A DNA stretch of 64,000 nt from positions 104,757 through 168,756 of the forward strand of contig NW_003134348.1 in assembly GCF_000003605.2 (NCBI RefSeq), read 5' to 3'. The position numbers and the translations under genes were made by a program. Below are positions 28,401 to 36,254 of this stretch, piece by piece. This DNA is from Saccoglossus kowalevskii. Its lineage: Eukaryota; Hemichordata; Enteropneusta; Harrimaniidae. The notes below the pieces were generated by a model. The model had not been told where the DNA came from. It ran no database searches and saw nothing but the letters and a program-made list of their open reading frames with translations. Numbering within the stretch: the first letter of the stretch is position 1; every line of letters starts with the position of its first letter.

Positions 28401-31400
28401 AACTCACTCAGCTATCAGAGTAAGCCATGTGCATTTCAATAATGACATGACATGCATTAAAGTGACAGTCATTGCGAAGTTCAAACTGAAGGCGCCAAAA
28501 TAAACTTAACATGAAAACTGCAATTTCCCTTGGAATATTCTTTTAGGACATTCTGTTGACTATAACCCTATCTTGAATTGTGTTGCTGATGGTGTCTGTA
28601 GATGGGTGATTTTGTAAATGCTATTTCTCTGAAAATTGTTTTCAAGCATAGAAATTGCATGAAATATCACTAAAACAGTAAATATTTGCATTGTCAGAGT
28701 ATTCTACACTTGTACACAGTGCACTATTATAAGATAACAAGCTTATAATTTCATTGGAACACCCCTTAGTTTATACACATAATTTAGGTAAATTTCTAAT
28801 GATTGAATGCAAAGTCATAATAAACACTCTTAAGCATCTTCTAAAGGATATTGTAATGCTCAAAGAACAAATTGATATTAAGATTAGTTAATGTTGGCAA
28901 CTGTACTAAGTGTTTATAATTAAACACTCAAGTCAATCTTTGATATATTGATGTTATTAATACTTTCAGTCAGCTTCATAGCTTCATGGTTTATCAAACT
29001 TGAGAATTAAATGTCACACATACAAACTAAAACAATTACAGACTGTACAATAAATTGTTCAGTTTTGATGAAGAGATTGTGGTTGCCTAGATACAGCAGC
29101 CATATTGGAGAATGGCTCCTGTATCCAGATTTACATGGAAACATAGAACATTTACACGTCTTACCTTAATATGTAGTACGGCAGATCCCGGTGGATGAGC
29201 GTCGGTTATTGTTCGTAATAATTTACCATTTGATAAATCCCACATTGTAACCTGAATTCAAACACGTGTCATTTGTATCAATAAATAGAAATACATTCCA
29301 AATGTTGGAGGAGACGCTTACAGTAAGGCCATTTAACTCTCAGCACAGTCCAAACATTGTGACAAACATACATTTATGAATACCATACCCATAACGAAAG
29401 CACAGATTGAGAAATATACAACATACCTGTCCTTTTGCAAACCCAGCCAACAACCGAGAACAGTCGTTATTGATACTGATAGCAGAGACAGCACCGTACT
29501 GAGCACCGACTGCTGTACTACCGAGACACCATTTCAATGCTTGTTTGGGATCTGAAAAGAACATTATATAACAATTGACGCACAATTCCTATTATATTTT
29601 TATTTTATTTACAGGTCATTCAATTATTTAGAGATAATAATGATTGATTTTGACAATCCATGCATTGAGCTGAAATCATAGAGTCACTCAACCAATTTAC
29701 ATATTTTATACATGTAACATTATACTCATCCTGAGAATACTGAATATAATTTAGTTGCTAGCTGGAAATGATAACATCATACTTTGTTATTCATTATTAA
29801 AAGTGATGTTAACAATTTGCTATTTGATTCAATGACCACCAAATACAGCACAAACTTCTGCCGATAATGTATGGCATCAAATATGGTCAATGTAGACCTC
29901 AAATGTGAAAGACTACTGAGATCTCATTGCCAACTAGAGCATCACAAGACTTAATTTTGCTTCTTAAATAGTGCTTCATTCACTCATGTTATTGCATATA
30001 CTGTTTAATTACCATGGTTATATAGGTCAGAAGTAAACACAATGATAGGAGAGAATAAAATATTTGAAAAGTCAAAAATTTAACATGACTCTCTCGCTAT
30101 CAACAAGTCATTTGTATGTCAGTTTTGTTGGTATGGCTGTCAACATCTAGAATGTAGAATATAGAATATTGAATATAGAATGTAGAATATAGAATGTAGA
30201 ATATAGAATATAGAATGTAGAATATAGAATATACAATGTAGAATGTAGAATATAGAATATAGAATGTAGAATGTAGAATATGGGGTATAGGAAAAAGGTG
30301 TTTAGTACATATTGAGAGTGATACCAAAAATACAAATTCCATCAAAATAAAAACATTCATCAGTAAGTCGTATCAAGTACGATTTTAAATCCAATTTCAA
30401 TATTAGTGTATGATTTCACATTAAGACTTCAATATGATCCCAAAGGTTCTGCCCTAATCTAATCAGCCCTGAATACTCACCAAATACCAAAACAATGCCA
30501 TGTGACGTCCCAATCGATATCAACGCTGATACCGCCATGGCTGTAGGTTTACCTGCATCTACTCGATCCTAATAAAGTAAGACAAGTAATTTATTAATAA
30601 CAGAGAATAAACCTACATAACATTCGTCAAATAATCTACCATGAATGACACTCGTACCAAATTAACTCAAAAACCTCCCAGGCATCACCAAGGAATACAG
30701 CACTTGTTAAGGTTAAGATAAACAAACTAATTTGCATCAACAATGTGTGTCAATAACCAACGATACTCAATGTTCATAAGGTTGAATGCAAAATTTAGTC
30801 TGCGTTAATGTACATACCATACTTGACCTCGTTAGCGCCCATGCCCGGTCAAGCGCTTCTCCATTATATTCGGGGTCACATTCGGCAAAGTGCCCACCCC
30901 TTCAATATGCCACTAATTTAAAACTTGGTCTATGATAATTGCTTAGCTAATACTGGGAATATGTTGTGAATGTGTAGACCACGGTAATTTATATTGTAAT
31001 ATAATGTGCATATTTGACCATTCCTGTTTCTTCATTGTAAATGTCAATGACGACGCACCTAATTTTATTTTCCCTCAACGATGTAATATTCCCCTCAATC
31101 TGTCACACTGTCAATTAAAATTGTCATTTGCACTCTTTTATCTTGATTTTATGTGTTGAGGACCCTGGGCGCTAACGCGGTCGAGTACAGTAATTACCCC
31201 GCGGTAAGTATTAGTTTACATCTTTGTATCAAACACTGTATAAAAGCAAACAAAGTAAGTCAAAGAAACGCTGTCCAATGCACAAATGATGAAATGAGTT
31301 TTGAATTGTAGATTCAATTTTAGATTGCGCCATCTAGTGGCAAGTTTATGATAAACTCAACTAAGGAAAGCGTTACATATCAACTTACAGCCGCTGACAT

Positions 31401-33771
31401 CAGCTGTGACGATATTCCCTTCAACATAACATGTCTGATTATTGACCCATGGACGGCATACATAACACTACTCTTCTTCCTCCTGAAGGAAGAAATAAAA
31501 AATCATTAGCACACTTACAGGTCACATGACATGTCTAGGCCAATCACCAGGTTTGAAAGTAAATCAAGTCAACTAAAGAAGTATACAAAGAATAATTAAC
31601 ACAATAAAAACAAAAGAAACATCTGAAGTGGACACCATAAGGCATGGTGTCCTACACATGTCCCACACAAACCTTAAACATTATTTATTGAAACTCTCAT
31701 ACATACTGTTTCTGTGGTGATTTATCCAAACTAGCAGCACTGCCGACACTGATGGAATCGAGTGATTGGTCACCGGGCTCCGTTGAAAACAACCCAAAGT
31801 CATCGTCATCCAGCTCAAACACATCATCAGGCTGTCAGACAAAATCATAAAATTTACAAAATTTGGTTAAAAACAGGAAACTGTCAAATGGTATGACGTA
31901 AGTTTATACTTATACCATAACATTTTATTTTTGATTATCAAATACTGTAAAGGGGTTAATTATTCACTTTGTTTTAATTTTGCTTATTTTTCTGAATGGA
32001 AAATGCGCTAAATAAACCCAGTGAATATGTAAAATTTAGCATAGAACACATTATCTAAATGATAAAACCGTGAATTTAAAACCCACTGAATATGCCTGAA
32101 ATGGTAAATCAGTGAAATTTTAAACGCAGTGGAAATTAGTCATTTTACAGTAGTTCGTTTTATTTTGTATATTTACCAAAATGTCAAGGCGATGGCATAC
32201 TGTCTGAGTGCATGCTTTACGGTATCCTCGTAATAACCTTATTATTATTCATCTTTTCCTCCCAATGATACAATGATACATCATGGGAATGCCGAAATCC
32301 AAAAAGTTTAGAACAGAATCAGCAAAAGTTTTTGTGTAGAGTTTGTTCAAACCCTGGTGGCAGCCATGTTTGTTTTTATTCTTAGAGGATGCTTAAACGT
32401 AATAATTCCATATTTGGAATTCGCATTTCCTAATATTGTAGAATGAAAATACCACGTAAAATACTGCAAAATTGTGGCATGCTGTAACTTATGGTGTTAC
32501 GGTGACAGATGTATAATAATACTTATTCACAGAATTTGGCATAATAACCTTACATTTGTACTTTATTTGTACTTACCTCGTTTAATATTGACTCTAAAGT
32601 AGGTACATCATCAAGTTCAGGAATATCAAGGTCACTATCATCAAACTGCACAGAAGAAAAGGTTCAAAGGTCAACAATATGTGCACCAATTTGTATTTTT
32701 ACATATAAAAAATGATGTTCTGGATAGATATATTTTTTTTCTTTTATGTGAGAAAAAAGGATTGATTGCAAAGACAAACATTATTTGGATTTGTATTACC
32801 TTCAGCAGACCAGGGAAAAACCACACATTGTTTGGGTTAATTCACATTTAGAATTATTATTTTTAATATTATTATTTATAATTTCATATGCTGTTTATTA
32901 CTTTTTATACTAGACTAGTTTTAAGCAAACTATATCTGTGTTCCACACCAGATAACATCTTGTAAATTATTATTATTATCTTATGTACACAAGTTTTTTT
33001 CTAGTGGGATAAATAAATTAAAAAAAAAATGTTTCTCTAACATTACAATTTGGAATTGTATCATCTTCAGCAGCTAGACCACGGAAATATTGACAACCTC
33101 ACATTGTATGGGTTTATTCATTAGAAGAATGCATTGGATTGTGGGAAAATCATTGTTTATCAACATAAATATTGCACATATGCAATGTGCGAGACGACCA
33201 CCACCTTTTAATTTCACCATTTTGATATTTGAGGCTTTTCACTGGGTTTTAAGACCACAAACTTGGCAGGGAATCAATGAGTTCTATTGTTATTTCTATT
33301 GTTGTTTTACATTTTTAGGTAGATTCCTTGTATCAACTAAAACGGCTTCGGCCGATGGTTCATTGCAAAAAACAAATTGTTATGTTACGTAACATTTCTT
33401 CATTTACGCTGGATTTTCCCGTTTTGTAAACCACCTTGACTTCAATTGATGTAGTGACATATGATTACGTAGGTAGCAGTGAAATGTGCAGCTCATTCCG
33501 CGTTGCAAATGATGTACAAACCGTACAGACTCCGGAAATGGTCTTGGAAATTGTACATAATGTCAATGAATGAGAATTAAATCACGCCCCCAAACTGAAA
33601 CTGGCGTTATCTGTGTACATGTCGCCAGGAATTATAAATATGGAAATATTAAACAGCGAATGGAAAAAGCAAATATCGTTATTATGCCACAAGAGCCGAA
33701 CTTACATCTAATGTGTCACTGCCCGGAACATTTGCAGTGGCAGCAAGTGCACTTTCCAATCCGTCCGCCAT
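4191..33771 (-). CDS. VPS8: VPS8, CORVET endosomal tethering subunit (27 exons, 3' part outside window)
   Basis: VPS8 is the CORVET-specific subunit that, with the class C core, tethers early endosomes through Rab5. Twenty-seven exons joined at GT-AG sites give 868 codons with no stop and matching phases at every junction. Visible parts are an acidic N-terminus (about residues 23-70), the propeller region (about 100-460, with KSLATGGNVSKAL near its end) and the Vps8-type alpha-solenoid from about 485 (GRAKAVVG, KGVYLECLEPYIL, LLQFDTREFLNVLAL, QVGCLFTFLARQ). These blocks agree in order and spacing with vertebrate VPS8, which is about 1,430 residues, so roughly 60% is present. The missing C-terminus would hold the rest of the solenoid and the RING. 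The start ATG lies in the first coding exon in an ATGGCGG context. No broken exon was seen. The identification rests on remembered family sequence and is firm. Confidence 0.96.
4969..5327. mobile_element. MITE-like element, GCGAGATCTCGCG-type ends, copy 1
   Basis: Left end CCATTTTCCGTTCACTGCGA is an inverted match to the right end, where TCTCGCGAGATCTCG is followed by GTACGGAAAATCACC. About 300 bp of its interior recurs at 49688-49984. No coding capacity was seen. Confidence 0.65.
5663..5758. repeat. 48-bp tandem duplication
   Basis: Two adjacent copies of a unit beginning GTTATCAGGTAACAAGTTGA differ by one base. It lies in the VPS8 intron between exons 26 and 27. Confidence 0.9.
6397..6489 (-). 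CDS. VPS8: VPS8 exon 26
   Basis: 31 codons, PTQVGCLFTFLARQMAKHEN then ILVNRLLFEQ, a near match to vertebrate VPS8. Phase 0 at both ends. Confidence 0.96.
6792..7003. mobile_element. Palindromic MITE, TACTGTRGAATACT family, copy 1
   Basis: A 212-bp foldback: it starts TACTGTGGAATACT and ends with the inverse, AGTATTCTACAGTA. Repeated TTCGCTGG / CCAGCGAA-type motifs run inward. The TA at each end could be the target duplication. Same length as the copies at 37364 and 49164. Confidence 0.85.
8166..8205. repeat. Short perfect-stem hairpin
   Basis: GGGGTGCT and AGCACCCC flank GAACGCTTAGTCG. The loop phrase GCTTAGTYGAGCAC recurs at about 8808, where TAACTCAG...CTGAGTTA makes another hairpin (8730-8828). 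Possibly ends of an old DNA element. Confidence 0.4.
9328..9409 (-). CDS. VPS8: VPS8 exon 25
   Basis: 82 nt coding SRQHVVDILLQIMVESVGFT, equivalent to vertebrate QQRIVDILLKVMVENSDFT. The first base completes the Gly codon begun in exon 24. Confidence 0.95.
10155..11267 (+). mobile_element. Hairpin-ended repeat with internal tandem units, copy A
   Basis: It starts AACAAGCAGCCTCTCGGCTG then AGATAGCTCCGCTG, and ends with the hairpin CTCCGCTCGACAAAGTCGAC AGCGGAGC. Between them are several degenerate copies of a ~190-bp unit (CAATTGGACTTG, AACAAGAAGTCGAAAATATC, AGAGAGGTCCACATGTAGTA). No protein coding. Classification is unknown: the terminal hairpin suggests a Helitron-like or foldback element. 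Confidence 0.65.
11268..11808 (+). mobile_element. Hairpin-ended repeat, extension or second copy B
   Basis: Continues straight after copy A with the same internal units and a second hairpin end (CTTCGCTCGACAAAGTCGAC). It has no 5' end of its own, so it is either a truncated copy or a tandem amplification including the terminus. Confidence 0.6.
12313..12946 (+). mobile_element. Hairpin-ended repeat, copy C (abuts VPS8 intron 24)
   Basis: Starts AACAAGCAGCCTGTCGACTG and runs to CTGCTCGACAAAGTCGA, where the last part of the hairpin is missing compared with copy D at 40785-41285. The missing ~18 bp is bounded by CGA in copy D, consistent with a small deletion. VPS8 intron sequence follows directly. 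Confidence 0.7.
13131..13285 (-). CDS. VPS8: VPS8 exon 24
   Basis: 155 nt coding YPYLRTLLQFDTREFLNVLA and LAFEEPEFDSQE. Its last 50 nt, the donor and about 190 bp of the next intron are duplicated in inverse orientation at 40543-40778. Confidence 0.96.
14005..14077 (-). CDS. VPS8: VPS8 exon 23
   Basis: 73 nt coding CCLAGRSYPFGDIPEDIV, very close to the vertebrate CCLAGRAYPLGDIPEDLV. Donor GTGAGT. Confidence 0.96.
14225..14440. repeat. Tandem/palindromic TGATGWCATCA cluster
   Basis: Repeated phrases TTTGATGATGTCATCAAAAA and TGATGACATCATCTCATGTA alternate in both orientations. The array is self-complementary and lies in the VPS8 intron between exons 22 and 23. Confidence 0.8.
14569..14582 (+). 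promoter_or_regulatory. CTCF-like motif
   Basis: TCACTAGAGGGCAG matches 13 of 14 positions of the CTCF core CCASYAGRKGGCRS. Occupancy cannot be judged from sequence. Confidence 0.35.
14702..14886 (-). CDS. VPS8: VPS8 exon 22
   Basis: 185 nt coding VVNLCWTHGLYDAILYVYNK, then LTDDQIKLGNKLLVYI. The donor is GTTAGT. The minisatellite lies between this exon and exon 21. Confidence 0.96.
14961..16316. repeat. Exon-derived minisatellite, 40- and 49-bp units, about 31 copies
   Basis: On the VPS8 sense strand each unit reads GCTTGTATTGTCCACATGGA, GGTCAATATACATCAG, GTAAGC. This is the last ~47 nt of exon 21 and its 5' splice site. Long units keep the exon's GCAAGTCTAG stretch and short ones lack 9 bp. 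Blocks around 15300 and 15730 are nearly the same, so there is a higher-order structure. The array begins inside exon 21 and ends about 75 bp before exon 22. Confidence 0.95.
16269..16491 (-). CDS. VPS8: VPS8 exon 21 (source of the adjacent minisatellite)
   Basis: 223 nt coding IAKGVYLECLEPYILNDKLV, then VTPGVMKDFIQHYE and CIVHMEVASLDIHQ, all close to vertebrate VPS8. The last ~47 nt of the exon with donor CAG|GTAAGC is nearly identical to the unit of the 1.3-kb array that follows directly in the intron. I chose the first donor because it ends the conserved SLDIHQ and joins exon 22 in frame. Confidence 0.96.
16738..16862. mobile_element. TACTGTAAAAGGGTTAATTA-family MITE, truncated copy
   Basis: Shares ACACATTATCTAAATGATAA and GAATTTAAAACCC with 31943-32152 and ends with its terminal inverted repeat, degraded. 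The first ~90 bp are missing. Confidence 0.7.
16870..17260. mobile_element. hAT-like MITE with ~60-bp inverted ends
   Basis: Left end CAGAGGTACATTACTTGGGG is mirrored by CCCCAAGTAATGTACTTCTG at the right. Similarity continues inward through GGTGACATGAT and AAGATCCCATT. GTTACAC flanks both sides, a 7-bp direct repeat close to the 8 bp of hAT elements, and CAG ends fit that family. It lies in the VPS8 intron between exons 20 and 21. Confidence 0.7.
17393..17439 (-). CDS. VPS8: VPS8 exon 20
   Basis: 47 nt coding EVVPVCVEYCLVLGR plus two bases of a Thr codon. Equivalent to vertebrate VPVIVDYCLLLQR. Confidence 0.93.
17934..17966. repeat. Single end of the GCGAGATCTCGCG-type MITE
   Basis: GTGATTTTCCATTCACTGCG then AGATCTCGCG matches the terminal inverted repeat of the element at 4969-5327. 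The opposite end was not found. A weaker relative is at about 19222. Confidence 0.5.
18253..18345 (-). CDS. VPS8: VPS8 exon 19
   Basis: 31 codons, ILELLFTFVDLSL then GRGKIDVLEKHFQ, matching the vertebrate GKIQVMEQHFQ helix. Phase 0 at both ends. Confidence 0.95.
18672..18718 (-). CDS. VPS8: VPS8 exon 18
   Basis: 47 nt coding IGSQQKRKAAVADK. The donor is GTGATT, weaker than its neighbours. The preceding intron is about 3.7 kb. Confidence 0.93.
19996..20475. repeat. Spaced direct repeat (~75 bp, ~395 bp apart)
   Basis: GTGACAACTTCCATTTAACT with the following CTACCAAGT and ATTTATATTAAT phrases recur at about 20392, diverged. VPS8 intron, otherwise empty. Confidence 0.6.
20948..21127. mobile_element. 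TACTGTAAAAGGGTTAATTA-family MITE, copy 1
   Basis: Starts TACTGTAAAAGGGTTAATTA and contains the inverse motifs TTCACTGGGTTTTAAT and ATTTAAACCCA. The interior matches 31943-32152. The right end is degraded. Confidence 0.75.
21151..21303. mobile_element. Small foldback element, CTCAGAAGTATTGGG ends
   Basis: CTCAGAAGTATTGGG at the left is an exact inverted match of CCCAATACTTCTGAG at the right, ~150 bp overall. No target duplication is evident. Confidence 0.55.
22464..22554 (-). CDS. VPS8: VPS8 exon 17
   Basis: 91 nt coding RIDLLVKLVKFKDALMLALS and FYTGRAKAVVG. GRAKAVVG begins the conserved Vps8 solenoid domain. Confidence 0.96.
23278..23313 (-). CDS. VPS8: VPS8 exon 16 (36-nt microexon)
   Basis: Twelve codons, SIHVMTMRTWKE, equivalent to vertebrate SVYVMMLRSWRE. 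It was found by needing this segment between neighbouring exons. Both splice sites are good and the phase is 0. Confidence 0.9.
23860..23934 (-). CDS. VPS8: VPS8 exon 15
   Basis: 25 codons with EHACYQSVVGYTGQLLLLG, matching the vertebrate CYQS...GQIFYLG block at the end of the propeller. Confidence 0.94.
24396..24566 (-). CDS. VPS8: VPS8 exon 14
   Basis: 57 codons from WFNSRTLVIVDTTERLHIVD to FKSLATGGNVSKAL. The last motif is a VPS8 signature. Acceptor TTAAAG, donor GTGAGT. Confidence 0.96.
25311..25434. repeat. (AAAT)n microsatellite
   Basis: About 100 bp of pure AAAT units, then an interrupted tail, inside a VPS8 intron. The open frame across it (repeating FIYL on the minus strand) is an artefact. 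Confidence 0.98.
25531..25611 (-). CDS. VPS8: VPS8 exon 13
   Basis: 27 codons, IMCQDAANIKFAPLQKIEV then PYILLNIA. A (AAAT)n microsatellite follows about 100 bp into the downstream intron. Confidence 0.88.
25732..25854 (-). CDS. VPS8: VPS8 exon 12
   Basis: 41 codons including LPLLAWQFVIIQ and PVLAYARGNIIHFYQ. The LLAW motif is typical of VPS8. Donor GTAAGA. Confidence 0.93.
26043..26099 (-). CDS. VPS8: VPS8 exon 11
   Basis: A 57-nt exon, VLIVTIKPKLQVLFTKVLK, the blade strand that follows LLAMATLSK. Both ends are phase 0. Confidence 0.9.
26543..26645 (-). CDS. VPS8: VPS8 exon 10
   Basis: 103 nt coding RGEVCTIEPLHMNASVKDHP and a following SLLAMATLSK strand. Acceptor TTCAAG, donor GTAACT. Confidence 0.93.
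26730..26793. repeat. Stem-loop repeat just after VPS8 exon 9 donor
   Basis: GGTTGCCTAGATAGAGCTGC and GAATGGCTCCTGT closely match 29073-29142. On the sense strand it starts about 10 nt past the donor of exon 9. Confidence 0.6.
26803..26853 (-). CDS. VPS8: VPS8 exon 9
   Basis: A 51-nt exon coding RVMGMRSCESRCLFSG, matching the vertebrate block after FELTFK. It finishes the split Lys codon and leaves two bases for exon 10. Confidence 0.93.
27676..27743 (-). CDS. VPS8: VPS8 exon 8
   Basis: 68 nt encoding FTDDPTLAICSDSGGSVFEL, nearly unchanged from vertebrates. It ends after two bases of a Lys codon before GTAAGT. Confidence 0.96.
29073..29142. repeat. Stem-loop repeat just after VPS8 exon 7 donor
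   Basis: GATACAGCAGCC and GGCTCCTGTATC can pair 11 of 12 around a 12-nt loop. A diverged copy is at 26730-26793, also just past a donor. Confidence 0.6.
29165..29251 (-). CDS. VPS8: VPS8 exon 7
   Basis: 29 codons, VTMWDLSNGKLLRT then ITDAHPPGSAVLHIK: a WD-type strand followed by the conserved DAHPPG turn. Phase 0 both sides. Confidence 0.96.
29427..29551 (-). CDS. VPS8: VPS8 exon 6
   Basis: Encodes DPKQALKWCLGST, then YGAVSAISINNDCSRLLAGF and AKGQ, among the best conserved parts of the VPS8 propeller. Donor GTATGT. Confidence 0.96.
30148..30281. repeat. 7-bp tandem repeat (TAGAATR)n
   Basis: About 19 units of TAGAATA / TAGAATG. It gives spurious open frames such as repeated FYILYS on the minus strand. 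Confidence 0.95.
30481..30568 (-). CDS. VPS8: VPS8 exon 5
   Basis: 88 nt encoding DRVDAGKPTAMAVSALIS and IGTSHGIVLVF, a propeller blade. It ends one base into the next codon, before donor GTGAGT. Confidence 0.95.
30820..31187. mobile_element. MITE with CTTGACCTCGTTAGCGCCCA ends
   Basis: TACTTGACCTCGTTAGCGCC at the left is inverted as GGGCGCTAACGCGGTCGAGTA at the right, with TA at both outer edges. 368 bp, no coding. It lies in the VPS8 intron between exons 4 and 5. Confidence 0.65.
31327..31341 (-). promoter_or_regulatory. CTCF-like motif (full match)
   Basis: The minus strand reads GCCACTAGATGGCGC, which contains a full match to the 14-position core CCASYAGRKGGCRS. It lies in VPS8 intron 4, about 2.4 kb inside the gene. 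Confidence 0.45.
31389..31482 (-). CDS. VPS8: VPS8 exon 4
   Basis: 94 nt. It carries RKKSSVMYAVHGSIIRHV, a strongly conserved VPS8 block that opens the propeller region. A pyrimidine-rich acceptor precedes it and the donor is GTAAGT. Confidence 0.95.
31707..31831 (-). CDS. VPS8: VPS8 exon 3
   Basis: 125 nt encoding an Asp- and Ser-rich low-complexity segment (PDDVFELDDDDFGLF, then GDQSLDSISVG). It ends with two bases of a split Gln codon before donor GTATGT. Confidence 0.88.
31943..32152. mobile_element. TACTGTAAAAGGGTTAATTA-family MITE, most complete copy
   Basis: Runs from TACTGTAAAGGGGTTAATTA to CATTTTACAGTA, 210 bp with terminal inverted repeats, and TA at each edge as a possible target duplication. 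VPS8 intron between exons 2 and 3. Confidence 0.85.
32577..32645 (-). CDS. VPS8: VPS8 exon 2
   Basis: Codes for 23 residues starting FDDSDLDIPELDD, an acidic stretch that recurs in vertebrate VPS8 N-termini. Acceptor TGCAG, donor GTAAGT, phase 0 at both ends. Confidence 0.93.
33706..33771 (-). CDS. VPS8: VPS8 exon 1 (start codon)
   Basis: Encodes 22 residues beginning MADGLESALAATAN and ends TTAGAT before donor GTAAGT, phase 0. It is the only ATG placed to continue in frame into exon 2. Confidence 0.85.
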
Positions 33772-33783
33772 CTTGTAGTGACT
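33756..33783 (-). promoter_or_regulatory. YY1-like motif overlapping the VPS8 start codon
   Basis: The minus strand reads CTACAAGATGGCGGACGG across the start codon. AAGATGGCGGM is the YY1 core often found just downstream of transcription starts in animal housekeeping genes, so the VPS8 TSS is probably close by. The motif also follows from the coding sequence, so chance is possible. Confidence 0.4.
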
Positions 33784-35480
33784 TAATAAACAGTGATGGC
33801 GCTATATAACCAAAACAAATCTTGTTTGTCGCCACATGAGGGGGGTATTACTCGTACATGTACAGTAGCAAAAAATAATAAATAATACCATAGTGTTTAT
33901 TGTCCAAGTTGATGTATACTACTTATACGACTAAACATGCAAAAGTAACACTATTTATTTGCAATTCTGGTCGACAGTGACTTCACCAATATACAGCTCT
34001 GAAAATGTAATACAAGCACCCACCACTCCATTAGCAGTCACATTCACAAAATAAGAACAAAACCACAGTCCCTGTGACATAACCAAATACCGTACATGAC
34101 TCGGCCTTAATCATAATGTTGCGTAGGGCTGTGCAAAGTGGTGGAGTAGTCCAATAATCACATAAATACGGCGATAAATTTGCATTTTCAGCCAATAATT
34201 GAATCATGATTTTTGTTTCTTACGAGAAGACGTCGTAAACCACCAATGGCCTATGCAGCCTTGGGCATGTGAGAAAACATTGAATGCAAAATTATTTCAT
34301 AGTTAAACAGAAATACTTTGGAAAATTGTGTAAAAAACAGAGTTGAATCAAAATAAATAAAGGTATTTTGTCAAGCTAAATTTGTCCGTTTGCATGCATC
34401 TTTTTTTCCAAACTATCACTGACTCCAATTTTCAAATCATAATATTTATGCGTGTCGGTGCGGACAATTTGAAGAGAAAAAGGCATATACTGTCTTATAT
34501 GCGTTTCCTTTGTTTTTCTAGCTCTCCGAGACCAGAAACTTATTATTGTTTTATTGGTCAGGTTCTGCCATTCGAAATTTGCATTAACTTTATTATTTTT
34601 TCAAACGCTCAACATTCTCCTGGGGGGGGGGGTTAGAATAGGTTCATTGAACCACTGGCAAAAGACTAAATACAGGACTTGGGATTTGTCTTCCACTTCA
34701 ATCTTTGATTAAATATTTGCATTTTCTTTAAACTTTCGCATGATATGATTAATTCAGCATTCTAATTAAGAAAAAAATGTTGTCTAGCGTGAAAAGCTAA
34801 CGTACATAGCCTGCAACCAAATTGGAAGTAAATTAGAATTATAAAATTGTCTACCGGATTACCTATATACACACTATATACATACAGTGATGAAACCATT
34901 TAACCCCCTTCCGGAGAATTTTGAGCGTTCGAATAACGAAACCAAGAGAGCTCAGCTAGAATAAACCTAAATTTAAACCGATCCCTCAAAAACTTCAATC
35001 TTCAACTTGCAATCTTATATTTCTTTACTAACAAACACAAATAATAAGCTAATCAGAAAAATCTGTTAATTCATTAATTAAGTTTCTATTATCCTTTAAA
35101 CATTTTGTAAATTATATTTTTTTCTTTATTGTCATGTTATCAAAATCACTATGAGGATACGTGTTCAATAAAGATTATTATTACTATTATTACACTCATT
35201 ATGAAATTCATTGCAACTGTAATATTTCATCGTACATTTCTTTGACAATGTCTGCTGACATTTAAGCTATTTTTTAACCAGATCATTATTATCATGTACG
35301 TACCAAAAAAGGAATGTCATTTTTTGTATAATAAAGCCAGTATTCTATTCAGTCACATATTCGGATACAACTCTGAAAAAATAGTGTGTATATTTCCTCA
35401 GTGACCTATTTAAAATTATTGAACTGATCAAGAGTTTAAATAACAAGAAAGTTATTCCTCAGCTCCCGAGAGCGGTTTTT
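33784..35480. other. Upstream region of VPS8, no gene recognised
   Basis: AT-rich with a poly-G run near 34622. It must contain the VPS8 promoter or 5' UTR, but no TATA box or initiator could be chosen with confidence. Confidence 0.4.
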
Positions 35481-35539
35481 TTATTATTATTATTTTATAT
35501 GTTGGTTGTTGTCGCTGTCACTCTCCATGCCAGAGTTCT

Positions 35540-36065
35540 TAACGCAGGCAGAAGCGCCACCTTGCGTGGAGAGTGCGTCGCTGTGTCTGCGGAAGTACTT
35601 CGCTGGTTCCCGGCGTCCTTTGCGAATGGCAGGTAGGACGCAGGTAACTAGTAATCGCCATATTGTTCCATTTGGGCCGGTTTTCCGGCCGGAAGGAACG
35701 CGACTGGGTGACGTAATTTGAAAACATTCCAAGTTCCGTTTTGCGTAAACGTGTCTGTAATGCTACAATAAAGCCATGCTCATACATACTGCCTGCTTAG
35801 ATTTACAGATTTGATATGTTCTGTGCAAATTTATAACAAAGGAAACAATTCTTTTTATTCGCCCAAATTTCGAAAGCAAAAGGAAACCCCTGAACGGCCA
35901 CGAGCGTAAGCGCTGACGTCAGGTAACTAAGGGAAATGGAACAAGCAACGAGAAAGTGGTGTACCAATCAGAATGCCGGAACCGTTACTAGTTACCGGCC
36001 TCTTGTGGCTTGGTACGCCATGACACTTGAGGCGGGAACCAGCCAACGGAAGTACTACTGGTGAT
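35540..36065. promoter_or_regulatory. CpG-rich region with inverted arms, possible promoter
   Basis: Clearly richer in G, C and CpG than its surroundings, with TGACGTAA and TGACGTCA CRE-like sites (35710, 35916). Arms at about 35590-35680 and 35925-36060 are imperfect inverted copies (GGAAGTACTTCGCTGGTTCC; GGTAACTAGTAA; TTGTTCCATTT in the same order). It could be the zinc-finger promoter or a GC-rich transposon. Confidence 0.35.
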
Positions 36066-36254
36066 TGCATGATGGGAGTAATAAGTAAAATAATTTTAGA
36101 AAAGTGAAAACTAGAGTGACTATGAAATGAGAGTTGGTTTTAAATATTAAATATCATAAAATCTGGATGAAACAATGAAAGAAAATTGAACTGGTATGAA
36201 AGGCTAGTAAATGTTACAAGAATGCAAGGTCAGAATCCGGAGGTCAAAATACGT

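Noticed and set aside
30100-30360. FYILYS-rich small proteins
   Set aside because: Translation of the 7-bp TAGAATR array.
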